Below, piece after piece: positions 8,927 through 18,344 of a DNA stretch of 64,000 nt. This DNA comes from Calocera cornea HHB12733. Taxonomy: Eukaryota; Basidiomycota; Dacrymycetes; Dacrymycetales; Dacrymycetaceae. The notes beneath the pieces are model-generated. The model saw only the letters and a list, made by a program, of their open reading frames with translations. It did not search any database and had not been told where the DNA came from. The stretch is from positions 117,388 to 181,387 of the forward strand of contig KV423950.1 of the NCBI GenBank assembly GCA_001632435.1. The letters are read 5' to 3'. Both the position numbers and the translations under genes were made by a program. Positions within the stretch are counted from its first letter, which is position 1. Each line of letters opens with the position of its first letter.

Positions 8927-9966
8927 GACGGAGGCTTGCGTGGTCTCGACAGAGACGGTTGAGGCCTGTCAAGTGCATGAGGACCATTTACTACCAGCAT
9001 ACTCAGAACTAAGCATACCGTGGGCGATGGGCCGCAGTCGCACACGCAGGTGAAGCCGGCGGGGCATACTACTCCAGTCGGGGAGGGAGCCGGAATGGCA
9101 TCGGCGCTCGCCTGTACGTGTAGGTAAGATCCCCCGGGTTCGCCGTTTTTTCTAGACAATTGGGCTTACCGCAGTGGGGGAACCCGCCGTGGTGAAGGTA
9201 AAGTTTCCGGTGACAGGCGTGTTGCTGGGGTCGAAAGCTACCGTGCTGATTGTGGCAATGACAGGGCTGCTGGCTGCCTGGGAAGCCGCCGTGACAATTG
9301 TCGTGACAGGCACAGGCGTATCAGCTGCCCCGGAAGAACCCAAGGACTAGATTATACAAAGTCAGTACGAGCCGTTATTTGATCTCAGAACCTGTTCTTA
9401 CAGAAGACCCGTTTACCACCTGGGTGGAGAAGGCCACTGAGGTCGAGAAGACTGACTGTCACACCTTTAGCACGTTTTTCTGGGCTCTAGCAAATTATCT
9501 TACCAGAGGCTCCGTTGTCGCAGATCCACCCGTAGTGACTATGCCAGTCCCATTGCCGACGGGGAACTAATGAGATGTCGCCACTCTCAGACTCGGCTTG
9601 TAATGAATAGGATTGACCCACCATGCTGCAGATGCATCCGCTAGGAGAAGACACCTTTTGCCAAGTGATTAGTGCGAATAAAGCCGTACAGCAAAGGCAA
9701 CGAACCGCACTGGTCGTGGCAAACGCAGAACCGGCGGCGGTTCTAGTGCCGGCACCGACGATGGAAGTCTCCGTAAAGTTGGCCGAGATGGAAGTGGCGA
9801 TGGGCTATACAAGAGAGAGTAGTGTTTGAGCATGACGTGGCTTAGCGTCTCTTTCGGCTTAGCTACTGACCGATACGATTGTCACGCTGGTGGTAACAGC
9901 GAGCGGGACGGCGACTACGCTGCCCGCCAAGGAGAGAAGGACGGTGGAAAGGACGGTAAACAGCAT

Positions 9967-12027
9967 ATTGGAAGTGGGGAGCTAAAGAAAGGAGTTGAGC
10001 GCGAATCAAAAATGCTAGCGGGGCTCGCTTTTATACGCCATGCACAAAGGAGGGCTCCGACATTTCCGGAGGTGACAACCGCTTCGCGTCATTAGGAATG
10101 GTCTCCACGCCTCATGGCCGGCGCATCAATACAAACCTAAGGGGCGGTGGTGTTCCCACCGAGTTTGCTTGCCCCGAATTCTTAGGAACGTTGCCAATGC
10201 GGATGCTGTGCATCTCTACGGCAGGCAGCCGCGATGCTAGTTGGCCAAAGAAAAGCGCTTTAAATGTGCCCCAACCGCCCAGGTTGCCTTATATCCCCGA
10301 CATTCTTACAACGTTCGTTGATGAAGCCGAAAGCCACACGATAGAATATATGGTTGGTATCGGCTTGGCATGGGAAGCCGAGTAATTGTATCTCTAGAGC
10401 ATTCCGCTTGTTAGCTGGAATCAGGAACAAGCGGTAATACGCGTGCTTAACGAGGTAGGCACACTGGACGCAATCGTACCTCCCAATGGTAAGCATCACA
10501 AAGGTACCCTCCCCATATGAGATTTGGTTTCTCATCTGTGGGTAACATGCTCAGTGCTGCCTAGCAAACGCAGTGGTATGAAGGCGTACCGCTGTACAGT
10601 ACGCCAGCGTCAAATCCTGCGCCGTTCCACCATCGGAATAACTTTCGAGGCCGATGCCGACGGAGGAGCGCACTGCGTCCGCAAACCCGGGCACGTTTCC
10701 CAGTCTTTCCTTTGTATTGGGTCGCAAAACGAGGGCTCTCCCTGGATCTCAGCTCTCAATGGCCTTCTGTCGGGGTGAGACGTTCTGGTAATACAACGGG
10801 CCAGTGTGGGCGGCGAGAAGATGGGGGAGGTCCGTTCATCTCGGACGCGAGCGCCGCGTTCGAGCGCGGGGACGGCTGCGGACGTCAGCGGCGCGTGTAC
10901 GCGATCGCGACGCGACCGCGACGCGGCATACGCTCAGCCGAAATTACTGGGACATTATTTGCCGCTTACGACCTGATGTGGCTGCAATGTATGGGTCCAG
11001 GGTCAGGGGCAAACTTTCGACGCAGAAAAAAATGAGACACGTGACTGCAGAAGGCTGTCCGGACCCCAAATCGGTTTCGACCGCATAGGCGACTGTATTG
11101 CGTTTGACCCGGCGATAATCGCCAGGGCGATCGGTGAAACGGATTGCAGGGTCGAGCTTATGCAATTAATGAAATGTGTGTAAGCATTAAGTAAGCCGGT
11201 GCTGGCCTTCAGGATACAATTCCGCCTTTGAACCTTTGCTGCTGATTCGCCTTAGGTAAGCCTATGAAGCTGGAGTTGGCGCTTCTCCGCATATAACATA
11301 CCGTCTGGAGCTTGTGCTGTGGATATGGGAGGATCGGCACAGAAGGTCCGTGTTCGCCGGAGCATAGGCTCAATACTGTACAACAACGACGGTGCTGATC
11401 GGTGTAACCAGAATGACTGCGCAGTCCCATTCAGTTTCTCCCCACCTCGAACGGAGCATCGCCGTTGCGCGTTGAGTCCTTGGCGTCCAAGCCATACGGT
11501 AGTGCCGCGCACAATTCGAGGATGTTCGTTGCGCAGTGTCCGGTTCGGACGCAAGAACGATGGCGCGGTTCCGATCGAAAAGCAAAACATGGAGACTCAG
11601 ACTCCTTGTTAACAGACGAAGCATCTCGTGCGAGAGGGCTCTGAACGTCGATCTCTGTGCCGAAAACTCGCATCTGACCAAACGGCGCGTGGCCGAACGG
11701 GCGTCTGCGACTATCACGATGTGAAGCACATCGAATCGCAACTCCAGGATGACGGTTCAGGGTGATGAACAGCATCTTTACATGTGCGGAGTGGGCGCGA
11801 GGTATGGCCACCAAATTGAAAGCGCAGCGTGAGGATCGTTGCGGTATGAGCATTCGCCCTGTCGACGCTATGGGCCATGTCAACGCTATGACTGCACCTC
11901 CGGTTGTCCGGCTGCTAGCCCCAAGTCATGAGATGGCCAGACCTTCAACTGGTCATGACTTCCAAATACCCTTCATTCATTCTACCAATACAACAACCTC
12001 AGCCGCCCCCTGCCAGACCCAGGCGTA
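9967..12027. other. Intergenic region without a recognised gene
   Basis: Beyond the promoter at its left end I see only short overlapping open frames on both strands, none with a known domain, signal peptide or convincing splice pattern. A very CpG-rich stretch occurs at about 10880-10925. The longest frames (10098-10385 +, 11431-11883 -) have compositions expected of chance. It may hold a decayed repeat or a non-coding transcript, but nothing here proves either. Confidence 0.4.
10029..10035 (-). promoter_or_regulatory. TATA box of the secreted-protein gene
   Basis: TATAAAA on the minus strand, 63 bases upstream of the ATG at 9966. The position fits a transcript start near 10000. Confidence 0.55.
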
Positions 12028-15000
12028 CTAAACCGTGCCCACGCCCACGTCGCCCCTCCTGCCCGCTCCAAACTCCTCGTCCACATCCATGAACGCCGCC
12101 CTGCCCACGTTGAGCGCGGCGAGCTGGGCCATGGTCGACTTCGTCTGTGCCCAGGCGCGGGCAAGCGCCGGCCGCTCATTGTGCCCCTCTGCGCCTGTAG
12201 AGTCGTAAGTATCTCATGTAGAACGGAATGTGAGGGCGAGGCAAGGAGGGAGCACATACGCAATATGACCTCGTTGACCCACTGCGCGAGCTCCTCTCGA
12301 GCGCCCGGGCCCACGAGCTGGCCAACCTCGCCCGTCGCCTCCTCCGGCCTCGCAAAGCCGAGAAGGGAGAACGTCTTGCTGACCAGCGCGCGCATCTCGA
12401 GGGTGCCCGAGTCCAAGTACCGGTGGTGCAGGATGCGGCCGTAGGCGAAGGCCTCTGAGAGCTCCTGCGTCGGCGGGGTGGGCGCGGGAAGAGAGGGCGT
12501 GGCGGGCGGGGAGGCGGGCGGGTTCTGCCCGGGTGCGAGAGGTGCGGCCGCCGGGGGGAAAGTGACTGTAGCTGGTGAAGCAAGGGCGGGGGAGATAGGC
12601 GAGCGCGGCGCGGAGGGCGAGGCGCAGGCCAGGACGAGCTCGACGAACTTCCTGCACTCGAGCCTGCAGCTCAGCTCAGAGTACATCTCCTCGCCCGCTT
12701 CTCCTTCCCCATCCTCGTGCGCAGCGGCGTCATCCTGATCCTCCTCGATTGCGCTCTCGTCCTGCGCTCCCTGCCGGGGCGCGCGAGTACGGAGAAGCCC
12801 GGGCCAGTGCAGAGCGAGGAGGTCGAGCGCGGGGTCGATCTCGCCGGCAAGGATGTGCGTGCTGATCTCCTGTCGTGCGCGGATCGACTGCATGGGGAGC
12901 TTCCAGAACCCCTGGGGCGTCGCGCTTCCGCTTCCGACGCCAGCCGGTGCCGCAGCAGGGAGATCGACATCCATCGCGCTCTCCGGCCGCTGAACGCCCG
13001 CAGCACGCCAGGGCGGCCCTGCAGCGCCCTCAGCAGCAGCCGCACCGGCCTCGCCCGCCCTGGCCGCCGACTCCCTCGCGAGCGCCTCCGCAGCGCCTCC
13101 GAAGCCGCAGTAGGCCATATAGTCCAGGACGAGGGCGTCGAGCGCGAGCCTGAGGTCCTCCTCGTCCCCCCTCTCGGGCGCAGGAGGCTTCTTGCCCGTG
13201 AGCGAGACGGAGAGCGAGCCGGAGGCTTTGTGGCCCTTCTTGAACGCGTCCTCGGCCGCGGAGCTGTCCACCGCTGCGCGCGAGGTGATGCTCTCCCGCT
13301 TGGGCGTCTTCTTGGGCGTCTTCTCGCTCGCTGCAGCGCCGATGGTGGGGCGCCGGGCGCGCCGGCGCAGGAGCGCGTCCTCTTCCGCGTGCGGGCCGCC
13401 CGTGAAGCGCACGACGACGCGCGGCCCTCTCGTGGCCGCAGCGTCGTCGCCGTCCTCCACTTTCACGGGCGCGGTGCTGGACAGCGGGCCGGCCCTGAGG
13501 GACCAGCGAGCGGCCTCGCGGAGGACTGCGTCTGCGCGCCTGCGGACGTAGCCGTCGATGTCGAAGCGGAAGTCTGTCTGGCCGAAATTTGCGCGCACGG
13601 ACTCGTTCGGGGAGCGGAGGCCGACGCACGGGTAGAGCGGGCCGAAGGCCGGGAGGTGGGAGAAGACGGGCCCTGGGAGGGCGTGAGCGCGGTGCCGCGG
13701 TTTGGGGGTGTCGAGAGGGTTACCTATGAGCAGCCCGTTCTTCGTGTAGAACGCCGTGCCCGTCGTGTAGTCCACCCCGCAGCCGACGACGTCGCCCGCT
13801 GCGGGAGCAGGGTTTGTATCAGCAGCACTTTCCCACGAGTACAAGTGTGGCGCTCACAGGTGAACTTGGGCCCGTAGTCCGTGTCCGTCTGCGTGCCGGT
13901 GAACGCGTGCCCGTCGTCCCCGTGATACCCCCAGGAGCCGTCCTCCCAGCCGGGCAGGCGGCCGAGCGGCATGTCGGCCTTGCACACGCCGATGCTGATG
14001 TACCCGTTGAGGCCCTTGTCGAGCACCTCGACCTCGTAGTAGTACACGCCCGTGTGCGGCGGGATCGGGTGCGACGCCAGCGCCGTCGCCGCGTCCCGGT
14101 CGCCGTTCCCGCCCGCGCTGGTGTACGTCAGGCCGAGTGCGTCGGGCGTGAGCGTGAGGAACGGGCTGTGCAGCGTCGCGTGCCACTTGGTCGGGATGTA
14201 CAGCGGGGCGAGCGGGTCGTGCGCCGGCTTGTCCGCCTTGGAGGAGACGGTGTCCTTTGCCTCCCGTTCGGGCGTGGCGCCGCCCGCGTTGGCGGCGGAG
14301 CGTGCACGCCGGTGCGTCGGCGTCGGCGAGGTGTCGCTATCGCTGTGCCGGGCCGTGCTCCTGCGCATCCGCACGCCGCCGACGGGCAGCTCCGGCCGCG
14401 CCTCCCCGTTCCGCGCCGCAGCAAGGGGGAAGGCGTAGTCCACGGGCCTGGGGCCCTCCGCCTGCCCCGTCCTGAGTATGGCTGCCCACGCCGAGTGGGA
14501 GAGGTAGCTGGGCAGGGGGAAGCCGGGGCTGGGGAGGGTGCTGAGGTAGCTCGGCCCGCGCGGGCGGAGGTAGGGTGCGAGCGGGCTGTGTGCCTGCCCC
14601 GGGTACGCGTGGGGGAGGGGCGAGGCGTGCACGCTCTGTCTTCTTCGGGTGGGGGACTGGCTCGCCCGCGCCCCCGCTCCCGCGCCGGTGGCTGCCGGGC
14701 CGCCCGCCCCGCCAGAGGGGGACGGCGAGCTGTGCGAGGCGCTGCGCACTATCCTGGGGTTGCTGGTCGGCGGGGCCGGGCGGGGGAGCCGGTGGTGGGC
14801 GAGGCTGGTAAGGAGGCTCGGGAAGATGCTTGCTGGCGCTGCGCCTGTTCCCGGCGGGGTGGAGGGGGGGAGGTGGTTGTGGTTGTGGTTGTGGTCGACG
14901 GTTGCTGAGCGGCCCCTGTCCATGCCTGTGCCCGTGCGTATCCTGAGCGCGCCGGTGCTCCCCAGGCCGGGGGCGAGCAGGGGTGGGTGGGAGTGGGATG

Positions 15001-15343
15001 GGAGCGGGTGGGTGCTGCTCGGTGTGGGTGCGGGTGCTGTCGCTGTCGGGGTTGTGGGGGACGATGCGGGTGCGGACAGGCGCTGGAGGACGGAGGCGGA
15101 GGCGTGTAGGAGGTCTGAGAGCTCTGCGAGCGTCGGCGAGGTCGGGTCGGCGTCGGCGGGCGGGGCCGACATCGTCCCACTGTCGCTCTCGTCGCGCAGA
15201 GATGACGAGGAGGGAGGTATATGCGCGATGCTGCGTCCCCGTTGCGTGATATGGACAGCGCCCACACGCGACCGGCCGCCCCCCTGTCCCGGAGCCGAGT
15301 GCATCTCCGGCGTGGCAGGGGTGGCTTGTGACGTAACGGCCAT
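12028..15343 (-). CDS. GID1: Gid1/RanBPM-type scaffold subunit of the GID/CTLH E3 ubiquitin ligase (SPRY-LisH-CTLH-CRA)
   Basis: A 1046-aa protein from exons 13858-15343, 13724-13798, 12260-13672 and 12028-12194 (introns 59, 51 and 65 nt). The first 400 residues are Ser/Pro-rich and probably disordered. A SPRY domain follows (about 405-580; VYYYEVEVL, ISIGVC, SWGYHGDDG, ANFGQTDFRFDIDGY). LisH lies near 690-720 (LALDALVLDYMAYCGF), CTLH from about 780 (ARQEISTHILAGEIDPALDL), and the CRA helices run to the C-terminus. In yeast Gid1/Vid30 and human RANBP9 these domains assemble the ligase and position substrate receptors, for example in degradation of gluconeogenic enzymes. The start at 15343 has a good context (ACCATGG). 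The frame is open farther upstream to 15691, so a longer N-terminus cannot be excluded, but it would overlap the divergent PAP2 gene. Confidence 0.9.
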
Positions 15344-15388
15344 GGTGGGAATCGGCGCACACGACTGACGACGAGCTGGTGTACCCCC

Positions 15389-16701
15389 ATGCCCGCACCT
15401 GCGTCTGCCCGCTCCTCCCTCTCCCTCTCCCTCGCCCACGTGCCCGACTCTGCCCCCCTCCTCCGCCCCATGGCCCACCCCTACGCCACCCGCACACCCA
15501 CACCCACGCCCACGCCACCCGCGCCGTCCCTCTGCGCCCGCCTCCTCCACGGCCCGCCCGCGCCCAAAGCGGCCCCCGACAAGGCCCACCTCGCCGCCCT
15601 CGTCCGCTCCTACGCACCGGACTACGCCATCACCCTCCTCCTCCTCCTCCTCTTCGCCCTCCTCACACACCGCACAGGCTTCCAGCAGCACTTCTCCCTC
15701 TCAGACACGTCCATACAGCACACATACACCCCGCACGAACGCGTCCCCTTCTGGGCAGCCGTCCTCCTCGCTGCCCTAGCCCCCTTCCTCGCAATCCTCC
15801 TCATCGGCGGCCTATGGGAAAGGTCCCTCTACGACGTGCACGCGGCCACGCTCGGCCTCCTCCTCGCCCTCTCCCTCACAACCGTGCTCACCAACATCTG
15901 CAAGCTCACCGTCGGGCGGCCCAGGCCGGACCTCCTCGCCCGCTGCCTCCTCCCCCCGGGCACGCAGAACGGCGGCCCGCCCTCGTACGGCCTCGTGTCC
16001 CCCGCGCTGTGCACGCAGCCGGACGCGCACATCCTCAGCGACGGCTTCAAGTCCTTCTTCTCCGGCCACTCCTCCTTCGCCTTCGCCGGCCTCGGCTTCC
16101 TCTCCTTCTACCTCGCCGCCAAGATCCGCCTCTGGGACAGGAGGGGGTACGCCGTCAAGCCCTGGATCGTCGGCGCGCCCCTCGTCGCAGCCGCCCTCGT
16201 CGCGATCAGCAGGGTCATGGACTACAGGCACCACTGGGAGGACGTCGTCGTCGGCAGCGCAGTCGGCTGGCTCATGAGCTGGTTCGTCTACCGCCTATGT
16301 ACGTCGCCTCTCCTCTCCACTGCCCCATCTTCCACTGTCCACACTACTTCCTGGCAAGACCTTGCCCGGCCATGAACCGCGCTAACCCCGCACGCGCAGA
16401 CTACCCGCCCCTGACCTCCCCCCACGCCTCAAAGCCCTACGCACCGCGCATCCCCCCCTCGGCCCTCTCAGAGCACCACACGATCCTCCCCCTGCACGTG
16501 CACTCCCCGCCGCCCGCTGCGCGCCCGGGGCAAGACGACGTGCCCGAGGGCACCGTCCCGCGCGTCAGCGCCAGTAATGGCCGGGAGTGGCCCGCCGCCC
16601 CCGCCGCGCAGTGGACACCGGGCGGGACGAGGTACGTCGATGACCCCCAGGCGCTCGGCGTGGAGGAGGGGCCGCGGTGGGGCGAGCCGGGGGGTAGATA
16701 G
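15389..16701 (+). CDS. PAP2-family lipid phosphate phosphatase, membrane protein
   Basis: Exons 15389-16298 and 16400-16701 (101-nt intron, GTACGT to GCGCAG) give 403 aa. The PAP2 signature is complete: KLTVGRPRP, then SGHSS, then SRVMDYRHHWEDV, with five to six hydrophobic segments (for example AITLLLLLLFALLT, AAVLLAALAPFLAILLI, LSLTTVLTNI). Relatives (yeast Dpp1/Lpp1) dephosphorylate phosphatidate, lysophosphatidate and diacylglycerol pyrophosphate in vacuole or Golgi membranes. The C-terminal 100 residues are Pro-rich and poorly conserved. A second in-frame ATG at 15470 (CCCATGGCC) may be the real start; it would enlarge the gap to the divergent GID1 start from 45 to 126 bases. Confidence 0.9.
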
Positions 16702-16954
16702 GCTAGATGCGGTCCACTCAACTAGTACTGACCGGTGCGCCGCGCTTGGCTGGGATACGCGGGTTAATACGATACCCCCTCATATCGTCCATTGTCTGCC
16801 GTCGAGTGCTGGAACGGACTGGGGATCAGGAAGAGTGCTCGGTCATCATGAGCACCCGGAACGAGTGGCGTGAGACGAACTGGCCATCATTGAAAAAGTA
16901 ATCGCTCTGCGCTCCTAACAAGAGCGCGTAGCTTACACCTAAGGAGACGTCCCT

Positions 16955-17620
16955 CCGTTTACTCCAGTGCAAGGGTTAAGGCGAGCTCTGCTTCCGCTCT
17001 GGGCCACATTTGACTCCGCTGATCCATTTGCATCCGCTGTGCAATCTGCGTCCGCAGCAAGAGATTTGGATCCCCTCTCTCATTTGCCTCCGTATGTCCA
17101 TCTACTTCCGCAGTGCACCTCCCCAGCAGTGTTTGCTTCCAGAAGCAATTCTATTCCCGTAGGCTAAGTTGCTTCGGTGCGGACGTTTACTGCGGCTGGG
17201 CCGTTGGCTTCCGCTGAATTTGTTGCTTCCGCTGAACGGTTCGCTTCCGCTGAGCTTGTTGCTTCCGCTGAACTGTTCGCTTCCGCTGAACTGTTCGCTT
17301 CCGCTAAACAGTTTGTTTCCGCTCTGTGATTGCTTCCTCGTTTCATTTTACTTCCGCTTGAATATTTGCCTCCGTTCAGGTATTTGTATTTGCATCCGCT
17401 TGAGGTTTGCCTCCGTCCAGGAATGTACTTCCGTCTCTGTATTTACTTCCGCTCGAGTATTTGCTTGGGTTTCCGTATTTGCTTCCGTTTCAGTATTTGT
17501 CTCCGCAGAGGAAACAAATACTCCCACGGAGGTAAATGCTTAGACGGAAGGGAACATCTTGAGCGGAGGCAGCTGTCCGAGCGGAGGTAAATCCTGGGGC
17601 GGACGCAAATACCTAGGCAA
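16955..17620. repeat. Block of dispersed CTTCCG/CCTCCG micro-repeats that reverses polarity
   Basis: The hexamer CTTCCG or CCTCCG, usually as TTTGCTTCCGCT, recurs every 11-22 bases through more than 600 bp. Between about 17195 and 17320 the period is close to 18 bp (for example TTGCTTCCGCTGAACTGT). Near 17500-17530 the polarity flips: after that point the complement (CGGAGG, CGGAAG) recurs, around the near-palindrome TATTTGT...ACAAATA. No coding potential is credible. Similar blocks lie at about 44997-45125, 52608-52990 and 63620-64000. Confidence 0.8.
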
Positions 17621-17627
17621 ACCCTAA

Positions 17628-17826
17628 GGGCCCGTTCGGCGGCGGGATAGAAATTCTCTATCTCGCGAGATAGAGCAAAATATAGGAAAATTTCAGATAG
17701 AGGTCTGAGCTCTAACTTTTTGTCCCCCTCTGGCGCGTCGAATTTTGGTGAGAGATGGAGGTGGGGGACCCTAGATAGAGTTTTCCAGATTTTGCCCAAA
17801 TCCCCATCTCGACGCCGAACGGGCTC
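17628..17826. mobile_element. 199-bp MITE with TAA target duplication (PIF/Harbinger-like)
   Basis: Left end GGGCCCGTTCGGCG and right end CGCCGAACGGGCTC are inverted with one mismatch in 14, and each is flanked by TAA (17625-17627 and 17827-17829). A 3-bp TWA duplication is the mark of PIF/Harbinger elements. The interior is non-coding and contains small palindromes such as CTATCTCGCGAGATAG. It abuts the micro-repeat block. Confidence 0.85.
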
Positions 17827-17920
17827 TAAGCAAACACCGCAGACGGGAGCAAGTTCAGGCCCTCTTGCTTCCCGGTTTAGAGTCTCGCTGCTCCCGCTTC
17901 CGCGTGTTCACCGCTGCTTT

Positions 17921-17966
<46 letters not shown>
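17921..17966 (+). repeat. Microsatellite (CCGGCT)n
   Basis: About seven and a half perfect copies of a 6-bp unit, followed by two copies of GTCCGGT-like sequence. It lies between the MITE and the P450 gene. Confidence 0.95.
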
Positions 17967-18306
17967 TGTCCGGTGTCCGGCGGAACTGTATGTGTTGCCA
18001 GCGCCAAAAGGCCATGAAGCAAACCCTCGCGGTCCCAAGTCCTACAGCCGCAGGTTCGCTATGCGACAGGGCTCCGGTGAGGTGCGCATCACACCATTTT
18101 CATCTCAGCCACCGAATCGTGCTCAATCATGTACACGCGCAATTTACTGATGATGATACGGTCGGCCTGTCCGTAAGCTTTGTCTCGGCTCCGATCTGTG
18201 CTGATCGGACTAACATCCAGGGTCTTCGGGCAGGCTGATGTAATCAATAGACATACCAGCCTGGAACAACTTCGGCCTTCCGGCCAGGACAGCTTTCACA
18301 GAACCG

Positions 18307-18314
18307 CATATATA
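18307..18314 (+). promoter_or_regulatory. TATA box of the P450 gene
   Basis: CATATATA, 31 bases before the ATG at 18345. This implies a very short 5' leader or an alternative start, but it is the only TATA-like sequence close to the gene. Confidence 0.45.
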
Positions 18315-18344
18315 CCCCTCCCTCGTCTGGAGCTGACGACCTGC

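Larger units (their letters stand above)
5899..9966 (-). pseudogene. Small secreted Ser/Thr-rich protein gene, interrupted in its last exon by a hAT transposon
   Basis: Not a recognised family. The start at 9966 opens a signal peptide (MLFTVLSTVLLSLAGSVVA). Eight exons follow on the minus strand: 9871-9966, 9706-9804, 9622-9654, 9504-9566, 9402-9455, 9170-9346, 9019-9111 and 8927-8965. The ninth piece, 5899-5994, lies beyond the transposon and ends in TAA. All introns I could place are phase 0 with normal GT-AG ends. The product is low-complexity Ser/Thr/Val/Ala with a short Cys-rich piece (VVCPAGFTCVCDCG) in exon 7. After insertion the frame meets TAG at once, in the hAT end (8924-8926), giving about 218 aa instead of about 249 and losing 31 C-terminal residues. 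Secretion is inferred from the signal peptide. Whether the truncated protein still works is unknown. Confidence 0.75.

Noticed and set aside
10098..10385. 95-aa + strand frame as a gene
   Set aside because: No family resemblance, no promoter or splice pattern, and it lies over the upstream region of the minus-strand secreted-protein gene.
12717..13877. 386-aa open frame on the + strand
   Set aside because: It is antisense to the SPRY/LisH exon of the GID1 gene, is Arg/Ala-rich as expected in GC-rich antisense frames, and has no domain.
13814..15368. Several long + strand frames (364, 239, 128 aa)
   Set aside because: All are shadows of GID1 exon 1, whose high GC content lowers stop frequency on the other strand.
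16955..17620. CRISPR-like array
   Set aside because: The conserved word is only 6-10 bases, spacing varies and the word flips strand; the genome is eukaryotic.
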